Source: UBA11346 sp038060575
GTDB lineage: Bacteria; Planctomycetota; UBA11346
NCBI GenBank assembly: GCA_964652775.1
Contig: CAZZAM010000056.1
Location: 1 to 21,465, forward strand
Length of the DNA: 21,465 bases
Direction of reading: 5' to 3'
A program made the translations under genes and the position numbers. Every line of letters starts with the position of its first letter. Position 1 is the first letter of the stretch. This document shows positions 14,810-21,465 of the stretch, piece after piece. The notes beneath the pieces were generated by a model that worked only from the letters and a program-made list of their open reading frames with translations, was not told the origin of the DNA and did not search any database.

Positions 14810-16756
14810 ATGGCCTATCTTGAGCCGTTGATGCGGCGCAATTTCCTTGAGTACGCCTCGTATGTCGTGGTCGATCGTGCGATTCCCGATCTACGCGATG
14901 GCTGCAAGCCGGTGCAACGGCGGATACTGCACACGCTGTGGACGATGGACGACGGGAAGTTCATCAAGGTCGCCAACGTGATCGGCGAGACGATGAAGTT
15001 GCATCCGCACGGCGATGCGTCGATCGGTGATGCGCTGGTTGTGCTGGCCAACAAAGGCCGCAGTCCCACGGATGCGGATCTCGGCTACTTCATCGAGCGC
15101 CAGGGAAACTTCGGCAACGTGTTGACTGGCGATGGCGCTGCTGCTGCGCGTTATATTGAATGTCGGCTGACCGCGTTGGCGAAGGATACACTCTTCAATC
15201 CGGCGCTCAACGTGATGGTGCCGTCGTACGATGGTCGCAAAGAAGAGCCCGAGGCGCTGCCGTCGAAGCTGCCGACGATTTTGTTGCTTGGCACCGAAGG
15301 TATCGCCGTCGGCATGGCGACCACGATTCTGCCGCACAATTTATCGGAACTACTCAAGGGTCAGATCGCCATTCTGAAGGGCGAACGGTTCCGCGTGATG
15401 CCCGATTTCCCGCAGGGCGGGATCGTTGATGCGTCGGAATACGATGACGGCAACGGCAAGGTCCGCGTTCGTGCCAAGATCGAAAACGACGGCGACAAAC
15501 GCATTGTCATCCGCGAGATCCCTTTTGGTACGACGGTCAATTCCGTGCTCGAATCGATCGACGAAGCGGTGGAGAAAGGCAAGGTCAAGGTCGCCAACGT
15601 CAGTGACCGTACTGGCTCCGAGGTTGAGATCGTCCTGACCCTGCAGCGTGGCGTCTACGCCGATGAGGTCATTCCGCAGCTCTTTGCTTACACGCAGTGC
15701 GAAGTCTCGATCTCGTCAAACATCGTGGTTATTCGCGATGAAAAGCCGGCTGAACTCGGCGTTGCCGATTTGCTGCGTGCCTGCACCGAGCGATTGCAAG
15801 CGTTGTTGAAGGCCGAGCTCGAACACGAACTGAGCAAGTTGATCGCCAAGCAGCATGCGCTGACCCTCGAACAGATTTTCATCGAACACCGTGTTTATAA
15901 GAAGATCGAGGAACAGAAAACCGCCGAAGGCGTGCGCAATGCCGTCGTCAAAGGCATGGAGCCGTACAAGAAGGAATTCATTCGCGATCTGACCGACGAT
16001 GACGTGACGCGCCTGCTCGACATTCCGATCAAGCGCATCAGCGCCTGGGATATTGAACAGAACCGCAAGGACATCGGCGAGATCGAGAAACTGATCAAGG
16101 GCATCAAGGCCAAGCTGCGCGACATGGTCGGTACCACGATCGCCTGGCTGGTGGCCATCGAAGCGAAGTACGGCCCGAAGTTCCCGCGCCGCACCAAGGT
16201 CAAAGGCTTCGACGTGGTTGACAAGAAGGCGGTGGCCAATGCCAACATCCGTCTGGGCTACGACTCGGAAACCGGATTCTTCGGCAGTTCGGTCAAGGCG
16301 TCCGATCGTGAACTGAAAGTCAGCGAGTACGACAAGGTCTTGGTCGTCTGTCAGAACGGCATGTACAAGATCATGTCCCCACCCGAGAAGACCGTCATCG
16401 AGGGCAAGATTATCCACTTGGATGTTTTTGATCCCGAGAAGGGATTCTCGTTTACCTTGATCTATCGCGATGGCGATCGCGAGCCGTGGGCAAAGGTGTC
16501 GTCGATTACCGGGTTTATCAAAGACAAGGAGTACGAGTTGATCAAGGACCGCGACGGTCGTGTCGAATATCTTGGCCTCAAGCCGGGCGGCATCGCCACC
16601 TTGCACTTCGCACCCACCAAAGGCCAGCGTATCCACGAACAAGTCGTGGATCTTGCGACGATCGAGCCGTGTGGCGTCGCCAGTCGGGGTTCTAAATTAG
16701 CGAGCAAAGCGGTTCAGAAAGTCGTGGTCAGTCACGCGGAGCCGCCGAAGGGCTGA
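14810..16756 (+). CDS. parC: DNA topoisomerase IV subunit A (ParC/GyrA family)
   Basis: From the ATG at 14810 the protein has 648 residues. The breakage-reunion domain opens with LEYASYVVVDRAIPDLRDG and continues with KPVQRRIL, HPHGDASIGDAL at 65-76, and RQGNFGNVLTGDGAAAARYI (97-116) containing Arg114 and catalytic Tyr115. The C-terminal part after about 430 is short for a full GyrA beta-pinwheel and no GyrA box is seen, favouring a topoisomerase IV type. The GNFGNVLTGD form is like chlamydial/PVC A2 subunits. It cuts both DNA strands with its B subunit (not in this window) to decatenate chromosomes. GGAGG at 14801-14805 decides the start. A longer frame from 14609 would translate REP palindromes and is rejected. 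The 3' end is 8 bases from the convergent cysE. Confidence 0.88.
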   Translation: MAYLEPLMRRNFLEYASYVVVDRAIPDLRDGCKPVQRRILHTLWTMDDGKFIKVANVIGETMKLHPHGDASIGDALVVLANKGRSPTDADLGYFIERQGNFGNVLTGDGAAAARYIECRLTALAKDTLFNPALNVMVPSYDGRKEEPEALPSKLPTILLLGTEGIAVGMATTILPHNLSELLKGQIAILKGERFRVMPDFPQGGIVDASEYDDGNGKVRVRAKIENDGDKRIVIREIPFGTTVNSVLESIDEAVEKGKVKVANVSDRTGSEVEIVLTLQRGVYADEVIPQLFAYTQCEVSISSNIVVIRDEKPAELGVADLLRACTERLQALLKAELEHELSKLIAKQHALTLEQIFIEHRVYKKIEEQKTAEGVRNAVVKGMEPYKKEFIRDLTDDDVTRLLDIPIKRISAWDIEQNRKDIGEIEKLIKGIKAKLRDMVGTTIAWLVAIEAKYGPKFPRRTKVKGFDVVDKKAVANANIRLGYDSETGFFGSSVKASDRELKVSEYDKVLVVCQNGMYKIMSPPEKTVIEGKIIHLDVFDPEKGFSFTLIYRDGDREPWAKVSSITGFIKDKEYELIKDRDGRVEYLGLKPGGIATLHFAPTKGQRIHEQVVDLATIEPCGVASRGSKLASKAVQKVVVSHAEPPKG

Positions 16757-16764
16757 CGACTCGT

Positions 16765-17679
16765 TCAGCGCTTACGCTGCTTGATCACCAGTCCGGGATC
16801 TTGGGCGCGCACGCTCGAGTAAGGTTCAACGGACTTGGTCAGCCAGACGTTGCCGCCAATGACGCTATGATGGCCGATCACCGTATCACCACCGAGAATC
16901 GTTGATCCGGCATAGATCGTGACGTTGTCTTCAAGGTCAGGATGGCGCTTATTGGATTGACCACGGGTGAGTTCGCCGGCGTCGTCGCGGGCGAGGGGGT
17001 TCCAGGCGACGAGGCCGACGCCCTGGTAGAGAACGCACTGTTTGCCAATGCGTGAGGTTTCGCCGATGACGACGCCCGTGCAGTGATCGATGAAAAAGCT
17101 TTCACCGATGGTTGCGCCGGGATGGATGTCCACCCCGGTGCGGCTGTGAGCGTACTCCGTCATCATCCGAGGCAGGACGGGGACGCCGCGACGGTACATG
17201 CGATTGGCGAAGCGTTGGATGGAAATCGCCTCAACGCAGGGATAGCTGAGGACCACAGTCTCGCGATCGGCGGCAGATGGATCGTTATTGAACGCCCAAT
17301 CAACGTCGGCCAATACCAGTTCGCGGACCTCAATCAGATCGAGGACCAATTCAGCTACGATAGCCTGCACCTGGGCTACAGTGACTTCGCCACCTTCGCG
17401 ACGGGCACGAAAGCGCAGGGCGCGTGCGGACTGATCAAGGAGGGTGGATTCCAGTCCGGCCAAGTGCGAACGAAGGTAGGTGTCGAGTCGGTCCTTAGTG
17501 ATTGGCTCGGCGGAGAGATAGCCAGGAAACAACAACGACATGAATTGGCGGCAAATTTGAGCAACACTTTCACGGTCGGGCAGGGCGATCGTGGTCGCAT
17601 CGTTGATGCCGGGTCCGCGGTCGAAGGTCACGCGCAGACGGGCAGCAACGCGGTCGAGGTGATCAGCGGGGATGCTCAT
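16765..17679 (-). CDS. cysE: Serine O-acetyltransferase
   Basis: From the ATG at 17679 the protein has 304 residues. The N-terminal 150 residues are helical. The C-terminal part is a left-handed beta-helix of hexapeptide repeats. The active-site pair is Asp184 in GVDIHPGATIG and His199 in IDHCTGVVIGET, matching Asp143 and His158 of E. coli CysE. KRHPDLEDNVTIYAG (244-258) is also diagnostic. The enzyme makes O-acetylserine from serine and acetyl-CoA, the first step of cysteine synthesis, in the cytosol. The long N-terminal helical region resembles the longer SAT forms. A GGAGG nine bases before the ATG supports this start, and an ORF start at 17904 inside the peptidase gene is rejected. It overlaps that gene by 17 bases, which implies coupling. 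Confidence 0.9.
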   Translation of the reverse strand: MSIPADHLDRVAARLRVTFDRGPGINDATTIALPDRESVAQICRQFMSLLFPGYLSAEPITKDRLDTYLRSHLAGLESTLLDQSARALRFRARREGGEVTVAQVQAIVAELVLDLIEVRELVLADVDWAFNNDPSAADRETVVLSYPCVEAISIQRFANRMYRRGVPVLPRMMTEYAHSRTGVDIHPGATIGESFFIDHCTGVVIGETSRIGKQCVLYQGVGLVAWNPLARDDAGELTRGQSNKRHPDLEDNVTIYAGSTILGGDTVIGHHSVIGGNVWLTKSVEPYSSVRAQDPGLVIKQRKR

Positions 17680-19777
17680 GGTTGGTATCCTCCGCAGCGT
17701 CGGGACTGAATCCGAGTGGCAATGGGCGAAATGGTCCTGGTTGTCCACTGGTGTTGACCGACAGATTCTTGATCGCTGCGTCATAGCGACTGCGATAGAG
17801 TTGTTCGATAGCGGCGCGCGTGGTTGGCGAAAGCGACTCTGACTGGCGTAGTTGGACGAGCGCCTTGTCCCAAGCACCACGCGCAGCTTCCCACCGTTGG
17901 GCAAGAAAATGGACGCAAGCTAGGGTGTCGAACACGTTGTGGTCGGGATGGGCAGCAAGGGCCGACTCAAGTCGAGGAATCAGGCCGCTGGCGAGTTCGA
18001 TATCCTGTTTGCTTGGTGATGATGACCCCGCTACCAAGCTGTAGGCCAGGAGGTTATCGATTTCCAGGCCAAGATTGAATTCGTCTTCCATGGGGACGGC
18101 GGAAAGCGCTGCGAGTCGATAGCGAATACGCCAGCCGCTGCGGTCGTCAGGAGGCAGAATTGTTCCATTCTGTTGAGCTCCGCCGCTGATCTCGGTCATG
18201 CGTAGATGCAGAGCGGCAAGTCGTTGACGATCAGCCGGCTCAGCGCGCGCGAGCCAGCTGATGAGTGGTCCGGTATTGCCGGCATCGGCCGCAGCGAGCC
18301 CGCTACTCAGCTCGGCATCAGTGGCCGCCATTGTAGTGACCTGTCCGTCTGGATCGAGCGTGGTGCGAGCCTTATGAATGGGATCAAACCAGAAATTTGC
18401 GCTGCCGACCAAGATAAGGATGAGAGCGGTGATGAGGGCAAGTCGCATGCTATTTACATGGTGTTTGTGTAAGGCCGCCAAGTGCGGTTCGCGCACAAGA
18501 TCACGCAGGAATAACGAGCGGCTGTGGATGGAGCGATGGCGCCAGCTAGGAGCTTTTTCGGGCGTGCCGGACAGCCGTGCGACGGCGACCAGCGCACCGG
18601 CCATGGCTGCTGGCGAGGTGAGCCACGCGCCATGGATGTCCGCCTCGCGCTCACAGGCTCGACTGAGATAGCCGAACAAACCGCGCCATACGAGTATGAC
18701 CAGCAGGGCACTCGTGCCCCAGAACACGATTTCTGGATCGACCCGTTCCATGCCTGGTAAAAGGAACAGCACTCCGCAGTGATTGTCGCCAAAGAGGTTG
18801 AGAACCTGATGTGAAGGACGATGTCCGTTGGCATCCATAGTGCCGACCAGGAAGGACAAGACTGCCCATAGCATGACATTGGTAACTAGTGCGAACCACA
18901 TGTAGGTGACGAGATGGCGGTGGCGATGGTGACCAAGTTCATGGGCAACGACTGCCCGAACATGCTCGGACGAGAGATCACGCAGAAGATCTTCGCTGAT
19001 CAGAATCCAACGCAGGCCCGGAACCACGCCAAGGGCGACCGCGTTATGAACTTCTCCACCGGGCGATGACCATACGCGTAAACGAACGTCCGGCATGCCG
19101 GCACGGGCGCAGTCGTCCTGGAGTGTTTTTCGTAGCGTATCGTTGGGCAACTCTTGAGCGCCCCACAGCAACGAGATGAATCCTGGCAGCAAGGAGAGGA
19201 ACAGGATCAATGTCACTCCGGCACCGAGCATGCCGAGTAAGAAACCGTCTGGCCCGCTGAACCATTGCATGATGCCAGTGCGCTCGCCGATTAGCTCGCA
19301 CAGATCGAGAACCGGCAGGATGATGAGCGCGGGAGCTAGTTCGAAACGAAGGTGGTGCAGGATGAGGCCGGCTCGGGTCCACGACGCACCGCTCAACGCG
19401 CTCAGTGTCGGAGCGAGCGTGCCCCAGAGGATGATCTGACACAGGAGCCAGGGGGCCAAGGCGGCTGCATGCCCAGGAACCGTTGTAGCCCAGGCCTGAT
19501 GCTGGCACAGCCACACCAGGATGCCGAGACAGAGACCCTGGGCCAGATACTCCCAACGGCTCAACCACGTGCGACTGCCCGAGCGCAGCAGGATTCGGGC
19601 AACGCACTCGGCGACGATCAACCAAGCGACCAGCAGCCCGCCGGCCCATGCTGCGGGAATCCACACCGATCCGGTGGGTGTGGGCTGCCCACTGTGCATT
19701 TCCAGCACCATGAGTGCCAAGAGAAGAGGAATAATGCTGCCCACGCCGGCGCAGTCTGGGCTCCAATCGAAAAGCAC
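17663..19777 (-). CDS. M48-family membrane zinc metallopeptidase with C-terminal helical repeats
   Basis: This 704-residue protein starts with GTG at 19777. About five hydrophobic segments lie in residues 12-205. The peptidase domain follows, with VVAHELGHHRHRH at 276-288 (zinc ligands His279 and His283, catalytic Glu280) and CEREADIHG at 375-383, where Glu376 should be the third ligand. Hydrophobic segments flank the active site (about 290-312 and 350-370), and another lies at 445-462. RHRSIHSR at 413-420 corresponds to the HPS-x-xxR block of M48 enzymes. Residues 480-700 are soluble and helical, perhaps TPR-like. M48 relatives such as HtpX degrade damaged membrane proteins. The large N-terminal membrane part here is unusual, so the substrate is unclear. 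The operon partner cysE suggests co-transcription rather than shared function. Confidence 0.87.
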   Translation of the reverse strand: MLFDWSPDCAGVGSIIPLLLALMVLEMHSGQPTPTGSVWIPAAWAGGLLVAWLIVAECVARILLRSGSRTWLSRWEYLAQGLCLGILVWLCQHQAWATTVPGHAAALAPWLLCQIILWGTLAPTLSALSGASWTRAGLILHHLRFELAPALIILPVLDLCELIGERTGIMQWFSGPDGFLLGMLGAGVTLILFLSLLPGFISLLWGAQELPNDTLRKTLQDDCARAGMPDVRLRVWSSPGGEVHNAVALGVVPGLRWILISEDLLRDLSSEHVRAVVAHELGHHRHRHLVTYMWFALVTNVMLWAVLSFLVGTMDANGHRPSHQVLNLFGDNHCGVLFLLPGMERVDPEIVFWGTSALLVILVWRGLFGYLSRACEREADIHGAWLTSPAAMAGALVAVARLSGTPEKAPSWRHRSIHSRSLFLRDLVREPHLAALHKHHVNSMRLALITALILILVGSANFWFDPIHKARTTLDPDGQVTTMAATDAELSSGLAAADAGNTGPLISWLARAEPADRQRLAALHLRMTEISGGAQQNGTILPPDDRSGWRIRYRLAALSAVPMEDEFNLGLEIDNLLAYSLVAGSSSPSKQDIELASGLIPRLESALAAHPDHNVFDTLACVHFLAQRWEAARGAWDKALVQLRQSESLSPTTRAAIEQLYRSRYDAAIKNLSVNTSGQPGPFRPLPLGFSPDAAEDTNHEHPR

Positions 19778-19822
19778 CAGGGGACGACCTCGTTACGACA
19801 GCGACTCGCGACCACGGATCAG

Positions 19823-20020
19823 TCTAAAGTCTGCGTTTGAAAAAACTCCAAGGCAACCGCTGAGGCGCAGAGGCCGCAGAGATCGCTGAGGAGAGCGAGA
19901 TTGGGTCGTCATCCTGCGGGTGATCGGCACCAGAAAAACCAACCTCACGCAACCCCAATCCCATCTGCGATCTCTGCGGCCTCTGCGCCTCAGCGGTTGC
20001 CTTGGATCGCGCTGTTGAGG
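19823..20020 (+). repeat. 198-bp hairpin repeat element, copy D
   Basis: This is the most regular copy. The arms 19848-19886 and 19967-20005 are a perfect 39-bp inverted repeat, starting CCAAGGCAACCGCTGAGG. The central hairpin is CATCC (19910-19914), loop TGC, GGGTG (19918-19922), with one wobble pair. The right flank ends GCTGTTGAGG at 20020. It fills most of the 254-base gap between the divergent M48 gene and the unknown gene starting 12 bases after it. Confidence 0.9.
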
Positions 20021-20031
20021 ATCTAACCTGA

Positions 20032-20622
20032 ATGTCTCTTGCCGTGACCGTTGCGCCTGGCAATCATGTCGCCATGTCTGACGGCGAAGAGATGGCACGA
20101 TGGCAAGCGCGTTGCTTGGACGCGCGACTCTGTCATGGCGAGGCGCAACCACCGCCAGAACTGCGTGATGCGTGTGCCGCTTGGCTGCGTGAGGTTATGC
20201 CTGCAGATGGTCGTCAGGCGTTGGGGTTATCGCCGGTCGGCGTGACCAACGCATGGCGCGAGGTGTTGGGTTGGGCTGGTATGCCACTGGCATCGGGCGG
20301 CGCGTTACGCTGGGGCGTCGATGTGCGTCAGGCGGATGTTCGCACACCGCAGCAGGAGGGAGACACGCTCGTATTGCCGGATCCCGCCATATTGCGAACA
20401 GTCAATGGCATCAGCTTGAAGCCCATGCGGCAATTTGTCGCCAAGCGGTTGGGCTGTCGTCTGCTTGGTGCTCCGGGTATTCGTTTGTGGTTGTGGCCGA
20501 AGCACGCTGTCGTGCATTCTATGTCAGACATGCCCTTAGCGGGATTTGTCTATGGTGATGTGAAAGGCCACCGGGCGACGATGGCGTTGCTGCCCTATGC
20601 GGCGCAGGTCATCACGTGGTAG
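20032..20622 (+). CDS. Protein of unknown function, 196 aa
   Basis: I do not recognise this family. The protein has no signal peptide and no membrane segment. It is moderately rich in Trp and Met, and its middle contains the strand-like stretch DTLVLPDPAILRTVNG. A basic segment follows (KPMRQFVAKRLGCRLLGAPGIRLWLWPKHAVVHSM region, about 130-162), and the protein ends VITW. Two starts are possible, 20032 and the in-frame ATG at 20074. The first is only 12 bases from hairpin repeat D and has no clear ribosome-binding site. The stop overlaps the start of the following cyclo-ligase gene by 7 bases, so the two are probably one transcript. Function could be tied to folate metabolism by context only, which is weak. 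Confidence 0.68.
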   Translation: MSLAVTVAPGNHVAMSDGEEMARWQARCLDARLCHGEAQPPPELRDACAAWLREVMPADGRQALGLSPVGVTNAWREVLGWAGMPLASGGALRWGVDVRQADVRTPQQEGDTLVLPDPAILRTVNGISLKPMRQFVAKRLGCRLLGAPGIRLWLWPKHAVVHSMSDMPLAGFVYGDVKGHRATMALLPYAAQVITW

Positions 20623-21203
20623 AGGCGAGTCAGGCCAAGCGCATCCTGCGCGAACGACTCCGAGCCGAGCGCCGCCGGGTCTCAGCGCAGGATCGCGCAG
20701 ACGCCAGCATGCGCACCGCTGCTGCATGTCAGCAGATGCTGGAGGCGATCGGCGCACAGGCTCTAGCGAGTTATGCCGCAACTGTTGAGGAATTGGACGT
20801 GACGGCATTGCACCAGTGGCGTTGGCAATCAGGTGCTGTCGTTTTGTTGCCGCGCGTCGTGTCTGGTGGGCAGCTCGCTTGGCATGCGGTACGTGGGCCA
20901 GAGCAATTGCAGCGTGGTGCGTACGGGATCAGTGAACCGGATCCGGCGCGCTGTCCCGAGCACGACCTGCCCGAACGAACACTCATCCTGGTTCCCGGCA
21001 TCGGTTTTTGCCGCGATGGTCGTCGCCTCGGCCAGGGTGGCGGTTTCTACGATCGACTGCTTGCGACCGTGCGTCATTGCACAGCGATTGGCGTCGGTTT
21101 CTCCTGCCAGTTGGTTGACGATCTACCCTGTGAAGCGCACGACCGTCGGCTGGATGGCCTGATCATCGCCGGTGAGTTGATCCGCGACCCGCGCCTCACT
21201 TGA
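20616..21203 (+). CDS. 5-formyltetrahydrofolate cyclo-ligase
   Basis: This 195-residue protein begins with GTG at 20616, overlapping the upstream stop. Family motifs are complete: basic N-terminal LRERLRAERRR (11-21), VPGIGFCRDGRRLGQGGGFYD (126-146, read as VPGIGF then RLGQGGGFYDR) for ATP and folate binding, and a C-terminal LPCEAHDRRLD (170-180). The enzyme converts 5-formyltetrahydrofolate to 5,10-methenyltetrahydrofolate with ATP, rescuing a storage or inhibitory folate form. In many bacteria this gene (ygfA/fau) lies beside the 6S RNA gene. No such RNA is evident here, and a serine tRNA follows after 35 bases. Confidence 0.9.
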   Translation: MVEASQAKRILRERLRAERRRVSAQDRADASMRTAAACQQMLEAIGAQALASYAATVEELDVTALHQWRWQSGAVVLLPRVVSGGQLAWHAVRGPEQLQRGAYGISEPDPARCPEHDLPERTLILVPGIGFCRDGRRLGQGGGFYDRLLATVRHCTAIGVGFSCQLVDDLPCEAHDRRLDGLIIAGELIRDPRLT

Positions 21204-21238
21204 ACCCAGCCCTGCACGTCCTAGCCTCCCGCCCGTCT

Positions 21239-21330
21239 GGAGACTTGGGTGAGTGGCTTAAACCAGGGCATTGCTAATGCCCCGTGCGCCGAAAGGTGCA
21301 CCGTCGGTTCAAATCCGACAGTCTCCGCCA
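21239..21330 (+). tRNA. tRNA-Ser (anticodon GCT)
   Basis: The acceptor stem GGAGACT pairs with AGTCTCC near the 3' end, followed by discriminator G and an encoded CCA (21328-21330). The anticodon stem GGGCA/TGCCC encloses the loop TTGCTAA, with anticodon GCT at 21273-21275, which reads AGC and AGU codons. A long variable arm (GTGCGCC-GAAA-GGTGCAC) marks a class II tRNA, as expected for serine. The T arm contains GGTTCAAATCC. The total of 92 bases is normal for tRNA-Ser. Confidence 0.95.
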
Positions 21331-21381
21331 ACAGAAAAACCCTAGCCTGACGATGGCTAGGGTTTTTCTGTTGGTGGAGAC
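21321..21381 (+). terminator. Intrinsic terminator sharing the tRNA 3' end
   Basis: A perfect 20-bp inverted repeat (21328-21347 and 21355-21374) encloses the loop TGACGAT. The core CCCTAGCC/GGCTAGGG is flanked by A5 on the left and T5 on the right, the form of a bidirectional Rho-independent terminator. Pairing extends outward to 21321 and 21381 with one G-U wobble, so the encoded CCA and the acceptor strand are part of the stem. Confidence 0.9.
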
Positions 21382-21415
21382 GTAGGATCCAAACCTGCCC
21401 CCGCCTGCGGAGAGT

Positions 21416-21465
<50 letters not shown>

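Noticed and set aside
15716..16642. 308-residue minus-strand ORF
   Set aside because: It is antisense to the topoisomerase gene. High GC and codon bias leave the opposite frame open.
16745..16800. Bidirectional terminator between parC and cysE
   Set aside because: I found no convincing stem followed by a T tract in the 8-base gap or just beside it.

Overview
The window looks like a complete contig of an uncultured bacterium, probably a member of the PVC group (Planctomycetota/Verrucomicrobiota/Lentisphaerota). Base composition is moderately GC-rich. The lineage hints are a short topoisomerase IV A subunit whose catalytic region resembles the chlamydial/PVC type, FHA-domain signalling proteins, a phytanoyl-CoA dioxygenase, a RAYT transposase with its REP palindromes, and scattered hairpin repeats built from CGCAGAG units. 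This placement is an inference from family resemblance. The contig starts in an 8-bp tandem repeat and ends in a run of 49 G that is most likely an artefact.

Layout. 60-4268 (minus strand): an FHA-GAF-adenylate cyclase, an overlapping gene of unknown function, then the heme chaperone hemW, with a 196-bp hairpin repeat between the last two. 4269-4517: a divergent intergenic region holding a nested palindrome. 4518-8321 (plus): an RNase H-fold exonuclease, an NHL-type beta-propeller protein, a PhyH-family dioxygenase and the tRNA methyltransferase TrmO. 8278-12206 (minus): FHA-DUF4388 protein, PfkB-family sugar/nucleoside kinase and S4-domain RNA-binding protein, packed with 1-nt or overlapping junctions, then a hairpin repeat and an O-antigen ligase-like membrane protein. 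12272-16756 (plus): an ABC-class ATPase, a RAYT transposase surrounded and interrupted by its REP palindromes, and topoisomerase IV subunit A. 16765-19777 (minus): a membrane M48 metallopeptidase overlapping cysE. 20032-21381 (plus): an unknown gene overlapping 5-formyltetrahydrofolate cyclo-ligase, then tRNA-Ser(GCU) and a terminator.

Most enzymes are housekeeping functions: heme, cysteine, folate, tRNA modification and DNA topology. Two loci use FHA domains, which read phosphothreonine, suggesting Ser/Thr kinase signalling elsewhere in the genome. No kinase is present here.

The most unusual content is repetitive DNA. Four copies of a ~196-bp element (1246-1441, 5362-5602, 9964-10159, 19823-20020) share long inverted arms made of 9-bp units and a small central hairpin, with base changes that preserve pairing. 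All four point the same way relative to the gene downstream of them. One supplies the apparent start codon and first 26 residues of a membrane protein. Separately, REP palindromes lie inside the reading frame of their own transposase gene, near its start and in its middle, and one supplies its stop codon.
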